Shown here piece by piece: positions 58,161 to 64,000 of a stretch of 64,000 bases of DNA. Source of the DNA: an uncultured Elusimicrobium sp. GTDB taxonomy: Bacteria; Elusimicrobiota; Elusimicrobia; Elusimicrobiales; Elusimicrobiaceae. Position 1 is the stretch's first letter; each line of letters begins with the position of its first letter. The stretch spans positions 1 through 64,000 of the forward strand of contig CAMZDW010000001.1 of NCBI GenBank assembly GCA_947305555.1, given 5' to 3'. The translations under genes and the position numbers were made by a program. The notes beneath the pieces were generated by a model. The model made no database searches. It was not told the origin of the DNA and worked only from the letters and a program-made list of their open reading frames with translations.

Positions 58161-58784
58161 CTAAATCTCTTTGTGCATTACTTTAAGCACATTCTTTTCC
58201 TTGGCCACGGGTAAACACTCTTGTACGTGGTAATTTTTACGTAGGGTCAATTCCTCTAAAGCGGTAATATCCGCCTCGGTAAGTACTTCTTTATCGTAAG
58301 TGGTGCGAAATTCGTATTCAAGACCACTTTGAAGAATTAGATTCATCGATTCTTTTAAAATAGTGGGATTCGTTTCTACGCCGGTAATAGCGGCATACTT
58401 TTCCAACGGAGCTTTTAGATCCATTGCAATAAAATCCACCAGTTTTTTATCAATGAGTTCTTTTAGGACACTGGGCCGGGAACCATTTGTATCGATTTTG
58501 GTTGCATAACCCATTTCTTTTAAACGGCCCATAAAGGCAGGCAAATCTTCATGGAGGGTAGGTTCTCCCCCGGAAATAACAACGCCTTCTAAGGTGCCTT
58601 GACGGCGTCTTAAAAAGGACCAGATTTCTTCCTCAGTAACGGGTTCCGTGAACAAATGGGGATAGACAAGCTCCGGATTATGGCAATAGCGGCAACGAAA
58701 ATTACAACCTTGTGTGAAAACAATCGCTGCCGGCCGGCCCGGAAAGTCTATTAAGGTAAATTTTACCAGTCCACCTATCTTCAT
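58161..58784 (-). CDS. nrdG: Anaerobic ribonucleotide reductase activase (radical SAM)
   Basis: 207 residues. The radical SAM cluster motif C-x3-C-x2-C is in 'FTQGCNFRCRYCHNPEL'. 'GVVISGGEPTLHEDLPAFMGRLKEMGYATKIDTNGSRP' is the SAM-binding GGEP region, and the N-terminus 'GGLVKFTLIDFPGR' is typical of the NrdG2/PflA-like branch. It abstracts hydrogen from the glycyl-radical Gly, here carried on the separate 73-residue protein encoded 26 bp upstream. It is the last gene of the nrdD operon. RBS weak. Confidence 0.9.
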   Translation of the reverse strand: MKIGGLVKFTLIDFPGRPAAIVFTQGCNFRCRYCHNPELVYPHLFTEPVTEEEIWSFLRRRQGTLEGVVISGGEPTLHEDLPAFMGRLKEMGYATKIDTNGSRPSVLKELIDKKLVDFIAMDLKAPLEKYAAITGVETNPTILKESMNLILQSGLEYEFRTTYDKEVLTEADITALEELTLRKNYHVQECLPVAKEKNVLKVMHKEI

Positions 58785-58810
58785 GGAAGCCCGTTACTGT
58801 GAAAGAGAGA

Positions 58811-59032
58811 TTATTTGTCGCTGGAGCAATCACATCCGCAGCTGCAGCCGCCGACGTTCATGTTTTTGCGCATGGCAAATTCTTCTTTCTTCCCTTTGTT
58901 CCAGTTTTGTACCGGGCGCAGGTAACCGACTACGCGAGAGTACACTTCACATTTAGAGCCTTTTACTTCGCTCATTTCTTTTTTAAGTTCGGAAATTTGG
59001 TTTTCTACTACTTTTCTTTCTTGTGCGGTCAT
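58811..59032 (-). CDS. Stand-alone glycyl-radical domain of class III ribonucleotide reductase
   Basis: 73 residues. The core 'KCEVYSRVVGYLRPVQNWNKGKKEEF' is the C-terminal tail of class III NrdD. Gly36 in R-V-V-G-Y is the predicted radical site. Here it is a separate protein with its own AGGAG RBS and start codon. The N-terminal 23 residues form a clean heptad pattern (V9, I13, L16, M20, V23), suggesting a coiled coil. The C-terminus is an unusual cysteine cluster ('GGCSCGCDCSSDK'). It lies between nrdD, which lacks this segment, and nrdG, its activase. Activity requires docking onto NrdD, which is inference. Not a pseudogene remnant: start, RBS and motif are intact. Confidence 0.85.
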   Translation of the reverse strand: MTAQERKVVENQISELKKEMSEVKGSKCEVYSRVVGYLRPVQNWNKGKKEEFAMRKNMNVGGCSCGCDCSSDK

Positions 59033-59187
59033 AACTTTCTCCTAATTATTTTTGGGTACGTCTTGGGTCGGTTGCCGGGAATGGGGCCGTGAAAACCCAT
59101 TACTTTGTTGCTGCGTAAGCCAGCGTCCGTTCAACATTTAGGTCAATTTCAGCAAGAAATTGCCTAAAAAGTATTGTTTCAGAAGAA

Positions 59188-61248
59188 CTATTTGCTGTAA
59201 AGCTGTTCTTCCAAGAGTCTAACTTTGCGTTCCAGTTCCTGCATGCGTTCGGCTTTGCATTTGGGGCATTCGAAATGTTCGCCTTCGATGTAGCCGCATT
59301 TGGGGCAGACACTAAACGTGGGCGTAATAGAGAAATACGGTAAAGTGTATTTCTCGCATACGGTGCGGATGAATTTCTTCATCGCGTCTAAGTTTTTAAT
59401 CTTTTCACCGGTAAAAATGTGCTGCACGGTACCGCCGGTGTATTTGGATTGGATGGTGCTTTGCAAGTCCAACATTTCAAAAACATCGTCAGTATAATTT
59501 ACCGGTAATTGTGAAGAATTGGTGTAGAACGGTTGATGCCCTTGTTTGTACAAATCTTCGTTTGCACAAATGATATCGGGATAACGTTCTTTATCCAGTT
59601 TGGCCAAGCGGTAGGAAGTTCCTTCCGCCGGGGTCGCTTCTAAATTGTAATTATTGCCGGTTTCTTCTTGGAATTTGACCAAGGTTTCGCGCATAAACGT
59701 AAGCACTTTTTCGGCAAACGCGCGGCCTTTTTCCGAGCCGATATCCGTTCCGATTAAATTGACAGCGGCTTCATTGAGTCCGACCAAACCGATAGTGGAA
59801 AAATGGTTTTTCCAGTATTCATTAAAGCGTTGGCGTACCGAGCGCAAGTAGAAACTCATATACGGATAGAGGTTTCCTTTGGTAAAACGTTCAATCACTT
59901 TACGTTTAATTTCTAAGCTGGTGCGCGCTACTTCCATACGGTCTTTCAAGTTAGCGAAAAACTCTTCTTCGTTTTTGGATAAATAGCCAAGTCTTGGCAA
60001 GTTAATCGTTACTACGCCGATAGAACCCGTCAACGGAGCAGAACCGAATAAGCCACCGCCGCGTTTGCGAAGTTCGCGGTTATCAATACGTAAACGACAG
60101 CACATGGAACGGGCATCTTCGGGGTTCATATCCGAATTAATGAAGTTTGCAAAATACGGGATTCCGTATTTCGCAGTCATTTCCCATAAGGGTTCCAATT
60201 TCGGGTTTTCCCAATCAAAATCTTTGGTAATATTGTAGGTTGGGATCGGAAAGGTAAACACGCGGCCTTTTGCATCCCCGGCGAGCATTACTTCGCAGAA
60301 GGCACGGTTGAGCATGTCCATTTCTTCCTGGAATTCGCCGTAGGTTTTATCCTGTAATTTTCCGCCGATAATGACCGGCTGGTCTTTATAATAAGAAGGA
60401 ACCGTTAAATCCAAGGTTAAGTTCGTAAACGGGGTTTGGAAACCGACGCGGGTCGGCACGTTGACGTTAAACAAAAACTCCTGCAACGCTTGCTTTACTT
60501 CATCATAAGAAAGTTTATCATAGTAAATAAAAGGTGCTAAGAGCGTATCAAAATTGCTGAAGGCCTGAGCCCCGGCACTTTCTCCTTGCAATGTGTAGAA
60601 GAAATTGACCACTTGGCCCAAGGCGGTGCGGAAGTGTTTAGCCGGTTTACTTTCTGCTTTACCGACTACGCCCGTAAAACCGCTAAGCAGTAAATCTTGC
60701 AAATCCCAACCCACGCAGTAGGCACCTAACAACCCCAAATCGTGCAAATGAAAATCGCCTTCCGAGTGCATTCGTTTTACGTTGGCGGGATAAATTTTAT
60801 TAAGCCAGTACACTTTACTAATTTCCGAAGAGATATAGTTGTTAAGCCCTTGCAATGAATAGCCCATGTTGCTATTTTCATTGACTTGCCAGTCAATTTT
60901 CTGCAAGTATTGATCTACCAAATCTACATTGAATTTAGAAGAAATTTCGCGCATGCGGGCATGTTGATCGCGGTACAAGATGTAAGCTTTGGCGGTTTTA
61001 TGATAGTTGGAAGTTAATAGTACATCTTCCACAATATCTTGTACATTTTCTACGTTCGGAACGGTATCCGAATAAAGTTGTTGGATGATATTAATGGCGC
61101 GAATGGTTAGTTTTTTAGCTGTTTCTTCGTCGAATTCGCTAGTTGCTTCAGCGGCTTTAGCGATAGCTTTAGTAATTTTTTTAGAATCAAATTTTTGGGT
61201 AGAACCGTCTCTTTTGACGATGTGGGTAATGACTTCCGAGTTTTCCAT
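59188..61248 (-). CDS. nrdD: Anaerobic (class III) ribonucleoside-triphosphate reductase, large fragment lacking the glycyl-radical tail
   Basis: 686 residues. ATP-cone at ~1-95 ('HIVKRDGSTQKFDSKKITKAIAKA'), then the ten-stranded barrel with 'GDFHLHDLG', 'TPFTNLTLDL', 'MCCRLRIDNRELRKRGGGLFGS' (active-site loop) and 'GSIGVVTINLPRLGYLS'. The zinc site is C-x2-C-x9-C-x2-C ('CPKCGYIEGEHFECPKC'). Full-length enzymes continue into an R-V-x-G-Y glycyl-radical loop; here the protein ends 22 residues after the zinc site with a heptad-patterned helix ('MQELERKVRLLEEQL'). The missing tail is the next gene. It reduces ribonucleoside triphosphates to dNTPs without oxygen. RBS AGGGAAG. Confidence 0.93.
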   Translation of the reverse strand: MENSEVITHIVKRDGSTQKFDSKKITKAIAKAAEATSEFDEETAKKLTIRAINIIQQLYSDTVPNVENVQDIVEDVLLTSNYHKTAKAYILYRDQHARMREISSKFNVDLVDQYLQKIDWQVNENSNMGYSLQGLNNYISSEISKVYWLNKIYPANVKRMHSEGDFHLHDLGLLGAYCVGWDLQDLLLSGFTGVVGKAESKPAKHFRTALGQVVNFFYTLQGESAGAQAFSNFDTLLAPFIYYDKLSYDEVKQALQEFLFNVNVPTRVGFQTPFTNLTLDLTVPSYYKDQPVIIGGKLQDKTYGEFQEEMDMLNRAFCEVMLAGDAKGRVFTFPIPTYNITKDFDWENPKLEPLWEMTAKYGIPYFANFINSDMNPEDARSMCCRLRIDNRELRKRGGGLFGSAPLTGSIGVVTINLPRLGYLSKNEEEFFANLKDRMEVARTSLEIKRKVIERFTKGNLYPYMSFYLRSVRQRFNEYWKNHFSTIGLVGLNEAAVNLIGTDIGSEKGRAFAEKVLTFMRETLVKFQEETGNNYNLEATPAEGTSYRLAKLDKERYPDIICANEDLYKQGHQPFYTNSSQLPVNYTDDVFEMLDLQSTIQSKYTGGTVQHIFTGEKIKNLDAMKKFIRTVCEKYTLPYFSITPTFSVCPKCGYIEGEHFECPKCKAERMQELERKVRLLEEQLYSK

Positions 61249-61432
61249 AATTTATTACTTCCCTGGTAGAGTTTTAGCCGCGCATACTATCCGCGGTTCT
61301 TAAATTTTCGCAAAAACAGAGTAAAAATGCAAATTACGTCTGAGCATTTAAACTAAAAACGGATATAAAATGTTTGTTTACGTCGGAAAAACGAAAAAAA
61401 TTTTGTTTTTAACAACGGTCGCTCATTTTTGC

Positions 61433-61452
61433 TTAATAATAATTATTACTAA
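61433..61452. promoter_or_regulatory. 20-bp near-palindrome, candidate operator upstream of nrdD
   Basis: TTAATAATAATTATTACTAA is a palindrome apart from one symmetric mismatch pair. It lies ~185 bp upstream of nrdD and ~100 bp upstream of the divergent gene. It does not match an FNR box or the usual NrdR box that I know, so the regulator is unknown. Confidence 0.4.
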
Positions 61453-61495
61453 TAAGGAGAGGTCTGTCAAGCATTTTTTAATTGGTTTTTAGCTC

Positions 61496-61524
61496 TTGAC
61501 GGATACGGCGGAAACTGGTTTAAT
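61496..61524 (+). promoter_or_regulatory. Sigma-70 promoter of the DUF948 gene
   Basis: TTGACG (61496-61501), 17-bp spacer, TTTAAT (61519-61524). The leader of about 22 nt carries GAGGAGG before the ATG at 61553. Confidence 0.7.
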
Positions 61525-61552
61525 AAAATAAATAGGTTGTGAGGAGGATTTT

Positions 61553-61807
61553 ATGGACTTTTACCAATGGTGTGTGTTAGTAGCGGTAATTACCTTTGTG
61601 ATTTTGGTGATTTATGCAGTACGCACTTTCTTGCAAATTACGCGTACCGCTGAAGCGGTGGAATATCTAGCGATGACCACGGCGGAAAATATTGAAAAAA
61701 CGAAAAGCACCTTTGCGTTACTGGATAACGTTTCTTCTTTTTTGGATTCGGGTTTTTACAAAGCCGCCAAATTTGGAGTGGATTTAGTTCGCAAATTACA
61801 AAAATAA
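61553..61807 (+). CDS. DUF948-like small membrane protein
   Basis: 84 residues. One N-terminal transmembrane helix (~5-28, 'CVLVAVITFVILVIYAVRTFLQI') is followed by a helical, coiled-coil-like segment ('RTAEAVEYLAMTTAENIEKTKSTFALLDNVSSFLDSG') and a basic C-terminus. This matches the DUF948/YtxG general-stress type, of unknown function. Strong RBS (GAGGAGG) and a clear promoter suggest good expression. A 13-bp hairpin terminator follows. Confidence 0.75.
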   Translation: MDFYQWCVLVAVITFVILVIYAVRTFLQITRTAEAVEYLAMTTAENIEKTKSTFALLDNVSSFLDSGFYKAAKFGVDLVRKLQK

Positions 61808-61822
61808 ACAAGACACTTGTAC

Positions 61823-61861
61823 TAAAGAGGGGACCTCTCAACTTGAAAGGTCCCCTCTTTT
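61823..61861. terminator. Strong terminator between the DUF948 and ACT genes
   Basis: Perfect 13-bp stem (AAAGAGGGGACCT/AGGTCCCCTCTTT) with an 11-nt loop, between convergent genes. Confidence 0.9.
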
Positions 61862-61882
61862 AGTCATAAAAATAATTGCAGA

Positions 61883-62293
61883 TTAAGTAAACAGCCCTGA
61901 CTCTTCCAACGCTTGGAGCGCTTTTGTAATATCGTTTACAACGACAATCCAACGGCTTAATCCATTTTCTTGGGCTGCCCCATAAATAGCGGTAATATTG
62001 ATGCGATGGTTAAAAAGAACGGCCCCAATATCACGTGCTAATCCGATTCGGTCGGGTGCATCAATGCAAAGGGCATCGGTTTTTACACTGGTGAAACCGG
62101 CTTTGGTCAATGCGTGGCTGAGCTCATTTTCATACTTTACAGCCAAACGAAACACAGCTGCATCGTAACGTACCCCTTGGGATAAAGCGATGGTGCTGAT
62201 GTTTTCGCGGACCAATAAATCGGCAAAATTTTTGAGGGAACCCGGCTCATTTACTAAGAAAACGCTGTATTGCTTCACAATGGTAACTGGCAT
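61883..62293 (-). CDS. Tandem ACT-domain protein
   Basis: 136 residues from the ATG at 62293 (AGGGG with 7-nt spacing; the track's TTG is two codons earlier). Two ACT domains: 'YSVFLVNEPGSLKNFADLLVRENISTIAL' (residues ~8-65) and 'KTDALCIDAPDRIGLARDIGAVLFNHRINITAIYG' (~70-135), each with the Gly-containing effector-binding turn. Stand-alone ACT proteins bind amino acids and modulate enzymes or regulators; the ligand is not evident. It is 51 bp downstream of the inositol monophosphatase gene, same strand, so possibly co-transcribed. Confidence 0.87.
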   Translation of the reverse strand: MPVTIVKQYSVFLVNEPGSLKNFADLLVRENISTIALSQGVRYDAAVFRLAVKYENELSHALTKAGFTSVKTDALCIDAPDRIGLARDIGAVLFNHRINITAIYGAAQENGLSRWIVVVNDITKALQALEESGLFT

Positions 62294-62344
62294 AATCAAA
62301 CCCCTTTTCTTTCATTCATTGTACCAAAAAACAGGCACCGCTGA

Positions 62345-63145
62345 TTACTTTTTATTTTTTGCTTGGGAATTTAGGTTCAACATAGACAACATTTGGCGAT
62401 GGATGTGCCCGTTACTAGCCAAAATAGTGTGCCCATACGATTCTAAATTTTTATATTTTTTCCCTCGATAATCGGTTGCTTTTCCACCCGCTTCTTGCAA
62501 AATAAGTATCCCTGCGCCTACATCCCATGGATTTAAATTTTCTTCCCAATAACCGTCTAATCTTCCGGCCGCTACCCAACATAAATCCAGCGCAGCCGAA
62601 CCCAAGCGGCGTACATCATGGCAAGAATTTAAAAAACGGCCGAAGCAGTCTAACAGCTCGGGTAACCGATTAAATCGGTTGTAGGGAAATCCCGTTACCA
62701 GCAGTGCATCGGCCAGCCGTTTGGTTTTAGAAACGTGGATTCTTTTGCCATTTAGGGTGGCTCCTTTGCCTTTTTGTGCCAAGAATGTTTCCCCGGTAAT
62801 AGGGTTCATTACGCCCCCTAATACGGGTGCATCCCCTTTGAACAGAGCGATGGAAATACTGCACTGCGGAAGTGTATGTGCAAAATTGGTTGTTCCGTCA
62901 ATGGGGTCAATGACCCACGTGTAAGGAGAACCGGTTTGTTTGCGTGCATCTTCTTCAGCGTAATAATCATGGGAGGGAAAATGCTTGCGAATAATTTTTA
63001 AAATAACTTCTTGGCTCGCTCGGTCTGCCTGGGTTACCAAATTTGCTTTTTCTTTTAATTCGTACGAAACTTTCCCGAATTTGCGCCGAACGGTTTTGGC
63101 CGCCTCACGCAGAGCAAGTTGCAATATTTCAAATTCTTTTTTCAT
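62345..63145 (-). CDS. Inositol monophosphatase family protein (SuhB-like)
   Basis: 266 residues. Metal-site motifs: 'YYAEED' (Glu), 'WVIDPIDGTTNFAHTLPQCSISIAL' (the family signature D-P-x-D-G-T) and 'LNPWDVGAGILILQEAGGKATD' (W-D-x-x-A/G). It dephosphorylates inositol phosphate or a related sugar phosphate; SuhB paralogues also have a ribosome-associated role. The start overlaps the 3' end of the upstream nuclease gene by 17 bp, so the two are coupled. Confidence 0.92.
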   Translation of the reverse strand: MKKEFEILQLALREAAKTVRRKFGKVSYELKEKANLVTQADRASQEVILKIIRKHFPSHDYYAEEDARKQTGSPYTWVIDPIDGTTNFAHTLPQCSISIALFKGDAPVLGGVMNPITGETFLAQKGKGATLNGKRIHVSKTKRLADALLVTGFPYNRFNRLPELLDCFGRFLNSCHDVRRLGSAALDLCWVAAGRLDGYWEENLNPWDVGAGILILQEAGGKATDYRGKKYKNLESYGHTILASNGHIHRQMLSMLNLNSQAKNKK

Positions 63146-64000
63146 GTTTAAAATCCAATATTTCCGAAACCTTTAATTTATCTTCCAGATCCAACATGGC
63201 TTTGCAATCATCCTCGTTGTACATAAGCACTTTTTGTAGCAAATCGTCTTGGCCTGTTTTCAGCCAATTGGTAAAGTAAACCATGCTATCCATGGCCCCG
63301 CAGTCATCTTGTCGCCAATTAAATCCAAAAGCCGGGGCTGCGGCCTTTAATGAAAAACTGGGTGCCGGCAGATAAAAGGCTTTATTAACGGCCACTTTTA
63401 AGTCGTAACAGATAGAACAAAGGGCATTTAATTTGGCAGCATCCTGTGGGTGGGCGGTTGCTAATTTTTTCATTTTGCGTACTTCATATTCCGTCCAGTG
63501 ATACAGAACCGTTTGGGAAAAATCAGAAATGTAATCGTAGAATTGTTCAAAAATTTTGATTTCTTCTTCGGGCGTCTTGGCTACAAAGCTAACGTATTTA
63601 TCTTTTTCTTTATCCCAGATGCCGATAAGATAGACGAAGGAGGTGTTTTCTTTGGTGAAAGTTTCCGTAGCTTCAAAATCAAAATACAAATTATATTTTT
63701 TATCGGGAGGGGGAAAGTGCCCCGCTTCGCGCAAAACAGGTTTTTGGTGCAGATACGCTAGGGCGTTGTAGTAGGAATCTGTTGCATGGGGTTCCTCTAA
63801 GATTCCTTGCAATTTTTCTAGACCGGCTCGTGCCACATCATCTGTGGTGTGTAATCCGTTGATTTTTAAACATTGGCGCATTTCTGTATTAAGGCCGGGA
63901 AGCATGAGTAAATCTTTGCTTTGTGTAATTACCTTGTTTGCATACACCCGCCACGGAGAAGAGGCCGCTTTGGGTGGTTTGTGCGCTTCCGGTCGGGCCA
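63129..64000 (-). CDS. RecB-like/RNase H-fold nuclease (TM0106-type), 5' end outside window
   Basis: The reading frame stays open to the right edge: upstream of the track's GTG it continues without a stop ('ARPEAHKPPKAASSPWR'), so this is the C-terminal part of a longer gene. Residues ~18-55 read as a helix-hairpin-helix-like segment ('LLMLPGLNTEMRQCLKINGLHTTDDVARAGLEKLQG'). A YprB-type RNase H-like domain follows: 'LYFDFEATE' (first acidic pair), 'LYHWTEYEVRKMKK', and 'YNEDDCKAMLDLEDKL' (final Asp pair). This matches the TM0106 RecB-like family, whose N-terminal PD-(D/E)XK half would lie beyond the window. Probable DNA repair or RNA-processing nuclease. Confidence 0.8.
   Translation of the reverse strand, partial: ARPEAHKPPKAASSPWRVYANKVITQSKDLLMLPGLNTEMRQCLKINGLHTTDDVARAGLEKLQGILEEPHATDSYYNALAYLHQKPVLREAGHFPPPDKKYNLYFDFEATETFTKENTSFVYLIGIWDKEKDKYVSFVAKTPEEEIKIFEQFYDYISDFSQTVLYHWTEYEVRKMKKLATAHPQDAAKLNALCSICYDLKVAVNKAFYLPAPSFSLKAAAPAFGFNWRQDDCGAMDSMVYFTNWLKTGQDDLLQKVLMYNEDDCKAMLDLEDKLKVSEILDFKHEKRI

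Larger units (their letters stand above)
61249..61552. other. Divergent intergenic region nrdD / DUF948 gene
   Basis: About 300 bp without a gene. It holds a near-palindrome at 61433-61452, a sigma-70 promoter for the plus-strand gene, and a CCGCG/CGCGG inverted repeat at ~61280-61300 in the nrdD leader. I could not assign an nrdD -10 with confidence (TTGCAT-18-AAAATT on the minus strand is a weak candidate). Confidence 0.55.

Noticed and set aside
59033-59187. Possible frameshift or in-frame break explaining the split NrdD (e.g. ORF 59100-59312 on the minus strand as continuation)
   Set aside because: The overlapping ORF encodes no NrdD-like sequence, and the 155-bp gap has no coding similarity in any frame. 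The small gene has its own RBS and ATG, and both broken ends carry new heptad helices, so this looks like a genuine split.

Overview
ORGANISM. The window looks like a chromosome segment of an anaerobic, Gram-negative, host- or gut-type bacterium, most plausibly an Elusimicrobiota (Elusimicrobiales) relative. Outer-membrane features are present (beta-barrel protein, SurA/PpiC-type periplasmic chaperones, AmiC-type amidase, bactofilin plus M23 peptidase). Strict anaerobic metabolism is suggested by an oxygen-sensitive class III ribonucleotide reductase and a biotin-dependent Na+-pumping decarboxylase. Large cysteine-rich type IV pilin-like proteins with a nearby prepilin peptidase also fit that phylum. 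The phylum call is inference from gene content, not a database result. I see no phage, IS element, CRISPR array or rRNA.

LAYOUT. 1-2 kb (-): start of a GH57 glucan branching enzyme, a DUF4912 protein and an EamA transporter. 2.1-5.2 kb (+): metal (Zn/Mn-type) ABC importer and endonuclease III. 5.3-18.7 kb (-): secreted HExxH protein, decarboxylase operon birA-oadG-oadA-oadB preceded by pdxA, two PpiC chaperones, Mfd and PBP1A. 18.8-21.9 kb (+): NarL-type two-component pair, RsmD-like methylase, Fe-S PD-(D/E)XK nuclease. 22.7-31.9 kb (+): AddB/AddA-like recombination nuclease, YbaB, CoA-binding protein, aldo/keto reductase, SPL-like radical SAM enzyme. 32-34 kb: large pilin-like protein, a repeat-bearing gene-poor patch, tRNA-Leu(CAA). 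34.1-37.1 kb (-): PfkB kinase, SurA_N protein, bactofilin, M23 peptidase. 37.1-46.5 kb: TlpA-like lipoprotein, DUF2339 protein, outer-membrane protein, amidase and Nif3 (divergent), M20 hydrolase, pseudopilin, prepilin peptidase, DsbD-like protein. 46.6-55.1 kb: exported HAD protein, two DUF3592-like proteins, aquaporin, PIF1-like helicase, ZIP transporter, an ECF sigma triad, M29 aminopeptidase. 55.2-58.1 kb: three tandem secreted paralogues of an unrecognised repeat family. 58.2-61.2 kb (-): class III RNR system. 61.5-64 kb: DUF948 protein, ACT protein, inositol monophosphatase, partial RNase H-like/RecB-like nuclease.

STAND-OUT OBSERVATIONS. (1) The class III RNR is split: NrdD ends just after its zinc site, and the glycyl-radical tail (RVVGY) is a separate 73-residue protein. 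Both new ends are heptad-patterned, suggesting coiled-coil reassembly. (2) At least ten promoters place a -10 box (usually TGnTAnnnT) so that transcription should start at the A of the start codon. This predicts widespread leaderless mRNAs and corrects several start sites in the ORF track. (3) Two divergent gene pairs share overlapping -10 elements. (4) Three tandem secreted proteins carry a duplicated 'K-T-G-W-G-x-T-I' motif, and the first two have near-duplicate promoters. (5) An ECF sigma/membrane protein pair is followed by a secreted protein made of two copies of one 85-residue unit.
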